From the NCBI GenBank assembly GCA_964580995.1, contig CAZOMV010000051.1, forward strand, positions 1 to 40,464: a DNA stretch of 40,464 nucleotides, given 5' to 3'. The stretch's first letter is position 1; each line of letters starts with the position of its first letter. Below the pieces are notes generated by a model. That model did no database searches. It saw only the letters and a program-made list of their open reading frames with translations, and was not told where the DNA came from. Shown piece after piece: positions 16,991-25,900 of this stretch. The translations under genes were made by a program, and so were the position numbers. Source of the DNA: JAKJEP01 sp964580995. Lineage in GTDB: Bacteria > Planctomycetota > Phycisphaerae > Sedimentisphaerales > SM23-30.

Positions 16991-18484
16991 ATGAGAAGAT
17001 TTATAATTTTAGCAATGGCTATTAGTTTATGTTCTTGTGCCGCGGCCCCGGCGGAAATGTTAATCTGGGATATCTGGGATGATATGGTATTTAACCATGA
17101 GGACCCCAACAGTGTCAATCCCACCGGCCCGTGGACCTGGGGCGCGGCCCCCAAGCTGGCCGACCGAAATACTCCCAATACCACGGGATTTATCAAATGC
17201 ACCGATTCCTTTATTCAAGCGGGCGTTCCCTGGTGGCACTTTGAGCCGGTATTATCCAACGCCATCATTCCCGCTATCTGGAAGAATACCAATCCAGGAG
17301 AATTATACGGCAGCCTGCCGGGCAAAGTGGGAATGGCGCCCGGTTATAATGCGTTGGGTGGTCACGAAGAACAGGCGGTCGTCCGATGGACCGCTCCCCA
17401 AAACGGCAAGGTCCATCTAACCGGTTCTTGGTCCGCAAATGGTGTTGCTGCTCTGCGTGATCTTTACATTGTGGTGAATCAAACGGATGAAATTCAGAAG
17501 ATACTGGATGACAATGGGGCTACCCCGCATCTGATTAATGAGACGCTCTGTATTTACGCCGGTACGACGATTGATTTCGCGATCGGCGTCGGCAGCGACG
17601 GCGGCACTGGCGCCGATACAGAAAGTCTGGATCTGGTGATTATGCTGGATACCAGTTTTACCGATCCCAATGATTGCGATCCCAGCTTTTGGGAACCATT
17701 TATTGAACCGGATCTGGATCCGGAGGCCGCCTCCTGGGATTTTCACGAAGATTTGCGTTTTACCAAGGGCAATCCCACCCTGTTCTGGGCCTATGGGTCA
17801 GTAGATGTCCCTTTAATCAGTTATGATCCGGAAGATAAGCCTGCCCGTCTGTGGGATCCGGATGTTTTGGATACGACCACATTGAATCTCTTTAATGGAT
17901 TTACCATGGATCCGGTTAATGAGACGATCCCCTGGTGGCATTACGATCCGGCGGCGGCGGCTTTTGTACCCGCCATTTTCAAAAATACCTCCGGTGTGCC
18001 TCTCTACAATTGTCCGGACGGCAAGTCCGCCTTGCATCCGGAAGTTATAGCCGATCCCAATCTGGTAGGGTCGGAAGATGTTTGCGTGGCCCGCTGGATT
18101 GCCCCGCGAGCGGGTAAATATCTGGTCCAGGGTACTTTCTATGCGGACGGAGCGGGATTGGGTGATTATTTCATCATCCGGAACGGTACTATGCAACTAT
18201 TGCAAGTGCTCAACAGCGGCAGTGACAGTCCGTTCAAATTAGTACTCAACTTGGCGGAAGATGACACGATTGATTTTGTAGTGGGAGCAGGTCTGGACGG
18301 TGCTGCCAGTGATACCACGCCGCTGGATGCCGCTATCAAAGAAAATCCGACGTGTGCGGATGTAGGGATTTTCCAGCCGCTCGATCTGGATCATGATTGC
18401 TATATCAATCTGAATGAACTAGCCCGATTGGCGGAAGACTGGCTCAAATGCAATGATCCTCGAAATCCGGAATGTACGGAGTAA
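16991..18484 (+). CDS. Secreted two-domain protein with dockerin-like C-terminus (paralogue 2)
   Basis: 497-residue tandem paralogue of the gene just upstream, 34 bp away, with the same build. A signal peptide covers 1-21 (FIILAMAISLCSCAAAPA), beta domains lie at about 22-225 and 247-452, and the dockerin-like module at 454-497 contains DLDHDCYINLNELARLAEDW and the ending CNDPRNPEC. Repeat landmarks are VPWWHFEP, VVRWTAP, DFAIGVGSDGG in the first copy and IPWWHYDP, LHPE, VARWIAP, DFVVGAGLDG in the second. The leader contains LCSC, a poor lipobox, so lipid anchoring is possible but not favoured. AAGGAG lies nine bases before the ATG. Function is unknown. The domain resembles secreted planctomycete proteins of carbohydrate-rich loci, and a binding or scaffolding role is my inference. 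Confidence 0.8.
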   Translation: MRRFIILAMAISLCSCAAAPAEMLIWDIWDDMVFNHEDPNSVNPTGPWTWGAAPKLADRNTPNTTGFIKCTDSFIQAGVPWWHFEPVLSNAIIPAIWKNTNPGELYGSLPGKVGMAPGYNALGGHEEQAVVRWTAPQNGKVHLTGSWSANGVAALRDLYIVVNQTDEIQKILDDNGATPHLINETLCIYAGTTIDFAIGVGSDGGTGADTESLDLVIMLDTSFTDPNDCDPSFWEPFIEPDLDPEAASWDFHEDLRFTKGNPTLFWAYGSVDVPLISYDPEDKPARLWDPDVLDTTTLNLFNGFTMDPVNETIPWWHYDPAAAAFVPAIFKNTSGVPLYNCPDGKSALHPEVIADPNLVGSEDVCVARWIAPRAGKYLVQGTFYADGAGLGDYFIIRNGTMQLLQVLNSGSDSPFKLVLNLAEDDTIDFVVGAGLDGAASDTTPLDAAIKENPTCADVGIFQPLDLDHDCYINLNELARLAEDWLKCNDPRNPECTE

Positions 18485-18499
18485 GTCCTTTTGTTTTTT

Positions 18500-18533
18500 C
18501 CCGGTCAGTGTCGTCGATACGGCACTGGCCGGG
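18500..18533 (+). terminator. GC-rich hairpin after paralogue 2
   Basis: CCCGGTCAGTG (18500-18510) pairs with CACTGGCCGGG (18523-18533) over 11 bp with one G-T pair, and three more pairs can form inside. Only AATGTTT follows, so it is a weak intrinsic terminator at best or a transcript-stabilising hairpin. It stands 16 bp after the stop codon. Confidence 0.45.
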
Positions 18534-18695
18534 AATGTTTGATGGAAAAGATGATACAGAATGGCAAAATAGATTATGAAAGTTCCTGATTGAAGAAGAA
18601 AGAAGGAGGTGATTGAAAACCAAACAATAATAAGTGTTTGTTTTTAGAAAACTTTGTGTGTTGTGTATTTTGGGAATGAATGTATTTGGTTACAT

Positions 18696-18713
18696 TTTGA
18701 CAGGATTGTCAAA
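18696..18713 (+). promoter_or_regulatory. Hairpin overlapping the ribosome site of the PEP-CTERM gene
   Basis: TTTGACA (18696-18702) and TGTCAAA (18707-18713) form a 7-bp stem with loop GGAT. The right arm covers the first As of the ribosome site AAAGGAG (18711-18717), so folding could reduce translation. About 100 bases upstream a second strong ribosome site (AAGGAGGTGAT, 18602-18612) has no well-placed start codon. Together they suggest a structured leader. Confidence 0.35.
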
Positions 18714-18723
18714 GGAGATGAAA

Positions 18724-19437
18724 ATGAAAAAAAGTATTGTTTTAGCATTCGTGGTTTCTCTAGGTATGGCCGGCCTGGCCACAGCGGCGGGTACATGGGA
18801 TTTTAACGCGGATTTTTCCGCCGCTTCTAATCCCAACGGGGACTGGACCTATGGTATGATCCCGGACTTTACTGCCATTACTCCCGGTTATTCGATGACC
18901 ACCCTTGATACGAGTATGGCAGTAGGTGATGCTGTAAATAATTGGTGGACCATGGCCAATGCAGCTTATTTGATTCCCTGCGTGTATCATAACTATGGGG
19001 TTGCGCCTGATCTGTATGCCAATCCGGTAGGCATGACCGCCTTGCATCCGGGTCCCCTCCCTGGCGGCACAGCGAATGACGTTTCCTATGCTGCCGTGGT
19101 ACGCTGGACGGCTCCTGCGGATTGTCCGGCTATCGCTATCGATGGTACTTTTTTTGCTGGAAATGTGGGTGCAACCTCGAATTTGGTAGTTTTAAACGGC
19201 GGTTCAGCAGCGGGAAGTGCATTGATTGAAGATTACGTTACGGTTGCTGATACTCCGATTTCCCAGGTAGTAAATGGAATCAGTGCCGGAGATACCATCG
19301 ATTTTATCGTAGGTACAGCAGGTGAGTTTCCTAATGATACCACTCCTCTGGAAGCTGTCATTGTCTGTATTCCCGAACCGATTAGTATGCTGCTGCTTGG
19401 GCTGGGTTCGGTAGCGTTGCTGCGCCGGCGCAAATGA
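18724..19437 (+). CDS. Secreted single-domain paralogue with PEP-CTERM anchor
   Basis: 237-residue exported protein. A signal peptide (1-22: SIVLAFVVSLGMAGLATAA) is followed by one copy of the same beta domain as the two preceding genes, at about 23-205: GTWDFNADFSAASNPNG, NNWWTMA, LHPG, VVRWTAP, DTIDFIVG. It ends in a PEP-CTERM sorting signal instead of a dockerin-like module: PEPISMLLLGLG, a hydrophobic stretch and RRRK. PEP-CTERM proteins are normally processed by an exosortase in the inner membrane. I chose ATG 18724 because AAAGGAG is six bases upstream; ATG 18718 touches the ribosome site. A clear terminator follows at 19495-19530. Function is unknown. Confidence 0.82.
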   Translation: MKKSIVLAFVVSLGMAGLATAAGTWDFNADFSAASNPNGDWTYGMIPDFTAITPGYSMTTLDTSMAVGDAVNNWWTMANAAYLIPCVYHNYGVAPDLYANPVGMTALHPGPLPGGTANDVSYAAVVRWTAPADCPAIAIDGTFFAGNVGATSNLVVLNGGSAAGSALIEDYVTVADTPISQVVNGISAGDTIDFIVGTAGEFPNDTTPLEAVIVCIPEPISMLLLGLGSVALLRRRK

Positions 19438-19494
19438 ATGGAAAAATCGAATGTGTAAAAAACAGGAGATGAACGAGTAAGATAGGAAGTTGTG

Positions 19495-19530
19495 AAAAGC
19501 CCTGTCGTGTCCTTTGCGGCAGGGTTTTTT
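19495..19530 (+). terminator. Rho-independent terminator after the PEP-CTERM gene
   Basis: The stem CCCTGTCG (19500-19507) / CGGCAGGG (19517-19524) has one G-T pair. It is preceded by AAAAG and followed by six Ts (19525-19530). This separates the beta-domain genes from the etf operon. Confidence 0.85.
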
Positions 19531-19614
19531 CATCTTAGATTGATATTTAACAGGAAGGTAATTTCAGTAAAGTTTTATTAATATTCAAACGAGAAAACAG
19601 CAAGAAAGATATTC

Positions 19615-20418
19615 ATGCGTATAATAGTTCCGATTAAACAAGTACCCGAAACCAATGCCGTGCGGATGGACGAAGAGACCGGCACCATGATCCGCGAGGA
19701 TGTGGAAGCCATCATCAATCCGCTGGACCTCTACGCGATTGAGGTGGCCATCCGGCTGCGGGAAACGCAGGGCGGAGAAATCATTGCCCTTTCCATGGGG
19801 CCACGGAAGGCGATGGTCGCTCTTCGGGAGGCGATAGCCATGGGCTGTGATGCCGCCGTGCTGCTTTCGGACAAGGCGTTTGCCGGGTCCGATACCTGGG
19901 CGACCAGTTATGTGCTGGCAAAAGCGATCGAACGAATCGGTTCTTATGACCTGATCTTATGTGGGGAACGGGCGACCGATGGGGACACCGGCCAGGTCGG
20001 CCCGGGAATTGCGTCCTTTCTGGATCTGCCGGTCGCTACTTATATTGCACATCTTCAAAGCGTAAAAGATAAAACCTGTCGTTTGCATCGTCTGGTGGAA
20101 GATGGCCACGAAATTCTCGACGTGGAGCTTCCGGCGGTGTTGACAGTAATTAAAGAGGCGGCGGACCCTCGCTTGCCGACGTTACGCGGTAAACAGCGGG
20201 CCCGCCAGTTAGACATTCCCGTCTGGACAGCGAAAGATATTCAGGCGGATGCGGACAAGCTGGGACTGGACGGTTCACCGACGCGTGTAGTCAGAATATT
20301 TCGTCCCCAGGTCACCCGCCGGTGCGAAAAAATGGTCGCGGCGGACGAGGCCCACATTACACGTTCGGTCGATCAATTAATGGCATTTCTCCAACGAAAG
20401 AATTTGCTGGTACATTGA
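19615..20418 (+). CDS. etfB: Electron transfer flavoprotein beta subunit
   Basis: 267-residue cytoplasmic EtfB, which with EtfA forms the FAD-carrying shuttle between a dehydrogenase and another electron carrier. The N-terminus MRIIVPIKQVPET is typical. ALSMGPRKAMVALREAIAMG and the loop GERATDGDTGQVGPGIAS (near 121-138) match the nucleotide-binding region; the GDTGQVGP form resembles EtfB subunits of electron-bifurcating complexes. LDVELPAVLTVIKEAADPRL is the usual EtfB signature region. etfA follows after 9 bp and the FAD dehydrogenase overlaps etfA by 4 bp, so the three form one operon. Whether the flavin pair is tuned for bifurcation cannot be proved from sequence. Confidence 0.93.
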   Translation: MRIIVPIKQVPETNAVRMDEETGTMIREDVEAIINPLDLYAIEVAIRLRETQGGEIIALSMGPRKAMVALREAIAMGCDAAVLLSDKAFAGSDTWATSYVLAKAIERIGSYDLILCGERATDGDTGQVGPGIASFLDLPVATYIAHLQSVKDKTCRLHRLVEDGHEILDVELPAVLTVIKEAADPRLPTLRGKQRARQLDIPVWTAKDIQADADKLGLDGSPTRVVRIFRPQVTRRCEKMVAADEAHITRSVDQLMAFLQRKNLLVH

Positions 20419-20427
20419 AAAAGCAAG

Positions 20428-21441
20428 ATGAAGAATAAACAAGAATATTCAGGTGTCTGGATTTTGGCTGAACAAGCGGGTGGGCGAGTTCAGCGTATCA
20501 GTTTTGAGCTGGTAACTCGCGGACGGGAGCTGGCTGATAAGCGGCGGACTGATTTGACCGCGATCCTTTTCGGTCATCAGATTGACCGGGATGATTTGCA
20601 GGAACTGATCCTCTGCGGAGCCGATCGGGTCATTGCGATGGAAGCAGCCCAGCTCGAATACTTTCTGGTAGAACCTTACGCCGCTTGTATGCTGAAAATC
20701 ATGGAAGAATACTGCCCGGAAATCATGATTGCCGGTGCCACTACGACAGGTCGTACTCTGATGCCCTATGTTGCCGTAAAGGCCCATGCGGGGCTGACTG
20801 CCGACTGCACCGCATTGGATATCGAAAAAGATACGGGGAATCTGCTGCAGATACGGCCGGCCATCGGCGGCAATATTCTGGCCACCATTAAAACTCCGGT
20901 CCATCGGCCCCAGATGGCGACGGTCCGGCCGCACTCCACCAAACCGGCTGTTCGGCAAGGCAATAGAACCGGTAAGATTGTATGTATTCAAGCGCCCGCA
21001 GAGTGTCTTAAGAGCCGAATGAGCCGTGTGGATTTTATTGCCGACGAATCGGGTCATGTCCTCCAGGACGCAGATGTGGTGGTTTCTGTTGGACGCGGAA
21101 TTAAAAAAGGGGAAAACCTCTCTGCGGTCGAGACTCTTTGTGACTCGCTGGATGCGGCTCTGGGCGCCAGCCGCGATGTGGTGGACCGGGGTTGGCTGAG
21201 TTATCCACACCAGGTGGGTCTTTCGGGAAAAACAGTCAGTCCGAAACTGTACTTTGCATTGGGGATTTCCGGAACGATTCAGCATTTGGCAGGCATGCAG
21301 ACCGCCGAAACCATTGTGGCGGTGAATTCCGATCCCGAGGCACAAATATTTCGTGTGGCTGATTTCGGTATTGTCGGTGATCTTTTTGAAATTTTACCTG
21401 TACTTACGGAACGCATCAAACGAAGGAAAGACTCCCTATGA
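20428..21441 (+). CDS. etfA: Electron transfer flavoprotein alpha subunit
   Basis: 337-residue EtfA, partner of the preceding EtfB. The N-terminal half is the nucleotide-binding-like domain shared with EtfB (DLTAILFGHQIDRDDLQELI, IMIAGATTTGRTLMPYVA). The C-terminal FAD domain is clear: VSVGRGIKKGENL, LSYPHQVGLSGKTVSPKLY, ALGISGTIQHLAGMQ, AVNSDPEAQIFRVADFGIVG. No ferredoxin-like [4Fe-4S] extension is present at the N-terminus, unlike some lactate-dehydrogenase-linked EtfA proteins. The stop TGA overlaps the ATG of the next gene (ATGA), pointing to coupled translation. Confidence 0.93.
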   Translation: MKNKQEYSGVWILAEQAGGRVQRISFELVTRGRELADKRRTDLTAILFGHQIDRDDLQELILCGADRVIAMEAAQLEYFLVEPYAACMLKIMEEYCPEIMIAGATTTGRTLMPYVAVKAHAGLTADCTALDIEKDTGNLLQIRPAIGGNILATIKTPVHRPQMATVRPHSTKPAVRQGNRTGKIVCIQAPAECLKSRMSRVDFIADESGHVLQDADVVVSVGRGIKKGENLSAVETLCDSLDAALGASRDVVDRGWLSYPHQVGLSGKTVSPKLYFALGISGTIQHLAGMQTAETIVAVNSDPEAQIFRVADFGIVGDLFEILPVLTERIKRRKDSL

Positions 21442-22940
21442 AAACGGCAATGGATAAAAAATATAAGACACAAGCGTTGGATATCATCGAAAAGCTTCCG
21501 GCTGCGATCCAGCAACGGGTGAAAAAATATAAACCGGTAACCTTTGAAATCGTCCGGGAGCTGCAGAATATGGTCGGGGAAAAGTATGTGATTTTCGGGG
21601 ATCAGGAGAAACTGGAAACCTTTTCGCATGATGAGATTGCCGAGAAGGAATATGCGCATATGCCGGAGGTGGTTGTCCGTCCTGCCACAGCCGGGGAAAT
21701 CGCAGCGATCCTGAAGCTGGCCAATCGAGAACTCATCCCGGTTACTCCCCGCGGTGCGGGCAGTGGCCTGTCGGGCGGGGCGGTGCCGGTGTACGGCGGC
21801 ATCGTTCTATCGGTGGATCGCATGAACAAGATCCTGGAAATTGACCAAGAAAACATGATGATCACGGTTGAGCCGGGAGTGGTCACCAACGAAATCAATG
21901 CCTTTATTAAAAAGGATAATTTATTTTATGCAGGCTATCCGATGAGTCTGGAAACCTGCTTTATCGGCGGCAATGTGGCGGAAAATGCCGGCGGGGGAAA
22001 AGCCGTGAAATACGGAGTGACCGGCCGCTATGTGACCGGTCTGGAAGTCGTGACTCCCAAAGGGGATATCGTCCGGATGGGCGGAAAGCTGGTAAAAGAC
22101 GTCACCGGTTATAATCTGGTTCAGCTCATGGTGGGTTCGGAAGGAACGCTGGGAATCTTTACCAAAATCATCTTGAAACTGATGCCTTTGCCCAAAGCTT
22201 CGGTGGATTTACTGGTTCCTTTCCAAACGGTACAGGAAGCAATCGATGCAGTACCTAAAATAATGACTTGCGCGGGAGTCATTCCCACGGCCATTGAATT
22301 TATGGATCAAATTTCCTTCCGAGCCGCCTGCGAATATCTGAACGAGACGATTCCCTATCAACAGGCCGGCGCCATGTTGCTGATTACGGTCGATGGACCG
22401 AATGTGGAACAGGTGGAACGGGAATACGAACTGGTTGGTGAGATCTGTTATAGTTCCGGTGCTCTGGAAGTGTATGTGGCGGATAACTTTACCACTTCCG
22501 AAAGAATCTGGAAAATACGTAGAAATATTCCGGAAGCTTTTAAAGTGCAATCGCCGCATCGAAGCGCGGAAGACATCGTCGTTCCGATTGCCGCCATTCC
22601 CCGGATGGTGGAGGGGCTTCAGGAGATAGCGAAGAAATATGATATTTCCATGCCCTGTTATGGTCATGCCGGAGATGGCAACCTGCATGCAACGCCGGTC
22701 ATGAATTCCACCTGGAGCATGGAACAGTGGAAAGAAAAGATCCCCCTGATTCTGACGGATATTTATAAGCTGACGTATGATCTGGGCGGGATGTTGTCCG
22801 GCGAACACGGAATCGGGCATAAACGCAAAGAATATATGTCCCTGGTGATGACCGAGGCAAACCTGGAAATGATGAAAGCCATCAAGATGGCACTGGATCC
22901 CAATTGCATTTTGAATCCGGGTAAAATATTCGATATATGA
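21438..22940 (+). CDS. FAD-linked lactate/glycolate-type dehydrogenase (GlcD family)
   Basis: 500-residue flavoenzyme of the vanillyl-alcohol-oxidase clan that oxidises a 2-hydroxy acid such as D-lactate or glycolate. Residues 70-270 form the FAD domain: VVRPATAGEIAAIL, VTPRGAGSGLSGGAVP, CFIGGNVAENAGGGKAVKYG, TGYNLVQLMVGSEGTLGI. The C-terminal substrate domain has YGHAGDGNLHATP and GEHGIGHKRKEYM, with the metal and substrate His residues, and ends LNPGKIF. Directly after etfB and etfA, it matches the gene order of the lctBCD lactate dehydrogenase-Etf complex of Acetobacterium woodii, which drives lactate oxidation by NAD with electrons from ferredoxin. There is no FeS subunit (GlcF) next to it, which favours ETF as electron partner. 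2-Hydroxyglutarate dehydrogenases look similar and remain possible. Confidence 0.88.
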   Translation: MKTAMDKKYKTQALDIIEKLPAAIQQRVKKYKPVTFEIVRELQNMVGEKYVIFGDQEKLETFSHDEIAEKEYAHMPEVVVRPATAGEIAAILKLANRELIPVTPRGAGSGLSGGAVPVYGGIVLSVDRMNKILEIDQENMMITVEPGVVTNEINAFIKKDNLFYAGYPMSLETCFIGGNVAENAGGGKAVKYGVTGRYVTGLEVVTPKGDIVRMGGKLVKDVTGYNLVQLMVGSEGTLGIFTKIILKLMPLPKASVDLLVPFQTVQEAIDAVPKIMTCAGVIPTAIEFMDQISFRAACEYLNETIPYQQAGAMLLITVDGPNVEQVEREYELVGEICYSSGALEVYVADNFTTSERIWKIRRNIPEAFKVQSPHRSAEDIVVPIAAIPRMVEGLQEIAKKYDISMPCYGHAGDGNLHATPVMNSTWSMEQWKEKIPLILTDIYKLTYDLGGMLSGEHGIGHKRKEYMSLVMTEANLEMMKAIKMALDPNCILNPGKIFDI

Positions 22941-22975
22941 TGTCGATAAATATTTCTCCCGATTGCGAGGTTGGA

Positions 22976-25900
22976 GTGAAACAGACAAAAGTAGGCATTA
23001 CCTGTTTTTTACACAAAATGATACTGCTGGTGTTTCTTTTGAATTTCAGCTATGCTGCCGCAGAGAATAGTGATATTGTAATTAATGAAATCATGTATAA
23101 TCCTTCCGCTTCCAATACCGGCGGAGAGTTTGTCGAGATTACCAATCGCGGCACCGAATCGGTAGATGTCAGCGGGTGGCAATTGGTGGATTCATCGCAG
23201 ATAATGTTCACTCTGCCTGCCGGGACCGCGATTCCGCGGGGCGGGTATCTGGTCTTTTACGATGATGCGGCGGCCCTGGATTTTTACGGTCTGAATAGGA
23301 GCCTTTCCTATGGCCCCTATACCGGCGGGCTGGACGGCGGCGGAGAACGGATCCAATTGAAGAATGCCGTCGGCATGGTGATAGACGAAGTAATCTATGA
23401 TGACAACTGGCCCTGGCCGACGGAGCCGGATGGCAATGGCCCTTCGCTGGAGCTTTGGGATTCCTGGCTGGACAATAGTCAGGGTGCCAGTTGGGGCGCC
23501 GGCCAATCGTATTCTCCGGGGGTGGCCAATAATCCGGCCTCATCCGGTAGCGGGAATGTCGTCATTACCGAAATCATGTATGCCCCGGTGAAACAGCAGT
23601 ATATGGAAACGGTCTGCTGGCTGATTACCCCTCATTATCCGGCCAATTTTTATTGGCAGGATGACGATGACTCCGCGGGAGAATACATCGAGCTTTATAA
23701 CCGAACGGCTCAATCGGTCGATTTGTCCGGCTGGCAGATGATCGATCAGGATGGTTTATTGTATGCCTTTACCGGGGGCAGTATTGCTCCTTATTCGTAC
23801 CTGGCGGTCTGTTCCGATGCCGCCGCCGTGGCCGCTCACTATGGCATCAGCAACGCAGTCGGAAATTTCACCACCGCCGGGCAGCGGCTTTCCAACAGCG
23901 GAGAGCGGATTACACTTACCAACCATCTGGGCGCGGTCATCGATTCCGTCCGCTATAAAGACGAACCACCCTGGCCCATTGGCCCGGACCAGGATGGGGT
24001 TTCGCTGGAATGTCTGGATCCCCATTCGGAAAACGATACGCCCGTCAACTGGCGGGCTTCCCGCGGCAACCAGTTCGCAGCCAATATGGTCGTAATGGAT
24101 GTCAACACCAACAACGGCTCCTTCGAGCCGAATGATTCCGGCTGGAACAAGACCGGCAACCATGCAGGAACCGATCGCACGGATACGGATTATTATGATG
24201 GGACCGGCTGCGAAAAACTGGTTGCCACCGCCGCGGGCGGCAGCAGTTCCCATAGTCTTAATCGGACTTTGATCGGGATGACAACGGGGCTGCAATATAC
24301 GCTAACCTGTCGGCTGAAGTATTTAAGCGGGCATAATACCCTCACGTTCCGGTTTTCCGGCGGTGGTTTGCAAACCACAGTAACCGGCACCGGAGGCTGG
24401 CAGTATGTGGAAACTACGGGTATTATCAACTCCAGCTTGTTATACTTTTACATCAATGGAGCCGGCGAATGGCTGGTGGACCAGATACGAATCACCTCCA
24501 CTACCCAGGGAAATGCAACGACCCCCATCCCCAATCCCCTGGTTGTCGGCGATGAGATTTTTAACCTGGGTGGAACTCCCGGACGGGCCAATACCGTATC
24601 CTCATCCGGTATCCCACCTTTTATCAATGTAGATAAAATGAAGCATATCCCCCAGTGTCCCACCTCTGCGGATTCGGTTCTTATTACCACCGAAGTGAGC
24701 AGTAAGGATAGTATAACCAGTGTTTCCCTGGATTATCAGGTTTATATCGATCCCTACCAGACTCCGGTCCAGTCGCATTCCGTTTCGATGTACGACGATG
24801 GTTTGCATGGTGATGACTTGGTCGGGGATGGCAAATACGGAATTGTCCTGGAGGCGTTGGCTTCCCAGACACTGGTGCGTTATCGGGTAACGGCCACCGA
24901 CAACCATCAGCATAGTTGGACGTATCCGGATGAGTATGAGCCGAACCCCAACCGGGCTTACTTTGTGTATGACGGGGAGGAAGACACGAATTTGCCGGCC
25001 TATTTTCTGATTATGCCCAAGTCCAGCCTGGATACCCTGATTAACAATCTCTGGTATCGAACCTATTATGACGCCGCCCTGGTGGTAGAGGGAAAAGTCT
25101 ATGACCATGTCGGCGTCCATTATAAAGGACAGGGGACACGGGACTTTTCCAAACGGAGTTGGAAGATTGCCTTCAATAAAGGCGAATATCTGCGGGATCT
25201 GTCCTCGCTGGACCTGACTATGCACTTTCCCATTATGCAGAAAGTGATCCATGACCTTTTCTGGACAGTAGGGGAAGAAAATGTGGCTACCGAGATGGTA
25301 CGTCTGTATGCCAGCGGCTACTGGCCGCCGAATGTGATTCAGCCGGAAATCGGTTTCGGCTTTTACGGTGTCTATCTGGCCCAGGAATCCCCCGACCGTT
25401 CCTGGATGAAAAAACACGGCTACGACGAAGATCAGGATGAGATATTCAAGCCCGCTGCCCCCGGCTACTGGGGGCCGCAGCCCTGGTCGGATCTGACTTA
25501 TTATTCGGACTTCGGTTTGTATCCCAAGATGTACGAAAAGAAGGCGGACCGGCTCGGTTCCTTTGACAGCATCATCGACTTGTGTGACAAGATTGATAAT
25601 ACCTCCGATGCAGAAATATTTAATGTGATGTCGGCCAACGTGGATTTGAATAACTGGCTCTACAACTGGGGGGTCCATATGGCGGTTCAGGATTTTGATA
25701 TTCACGGCAACAATTTTTTCCTGCTGAAACAGGCCGAAAGCTCAATCTGGAAAAATTATTCGTTCGATTTCTCCTATGCCTTTAGCTGGCCGGGTTTTGA
25801 ATATGCTTACCATCCTTATTACACCTACAATGGTTATTATAACCGCTGGAACGAACGCTGTTTCCCCAATGCTGCCTACCCGCAATTGAATGACCGTTAT

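Noticed and set aside
16991..17056. Lipoprotein signal in paralogue 2 (LCSC)
   Set aside because: Cys at the -2 position is atypical, the paralogue at 15448 has no such motif, and an ordinary cleavage site (APA-E) follows.
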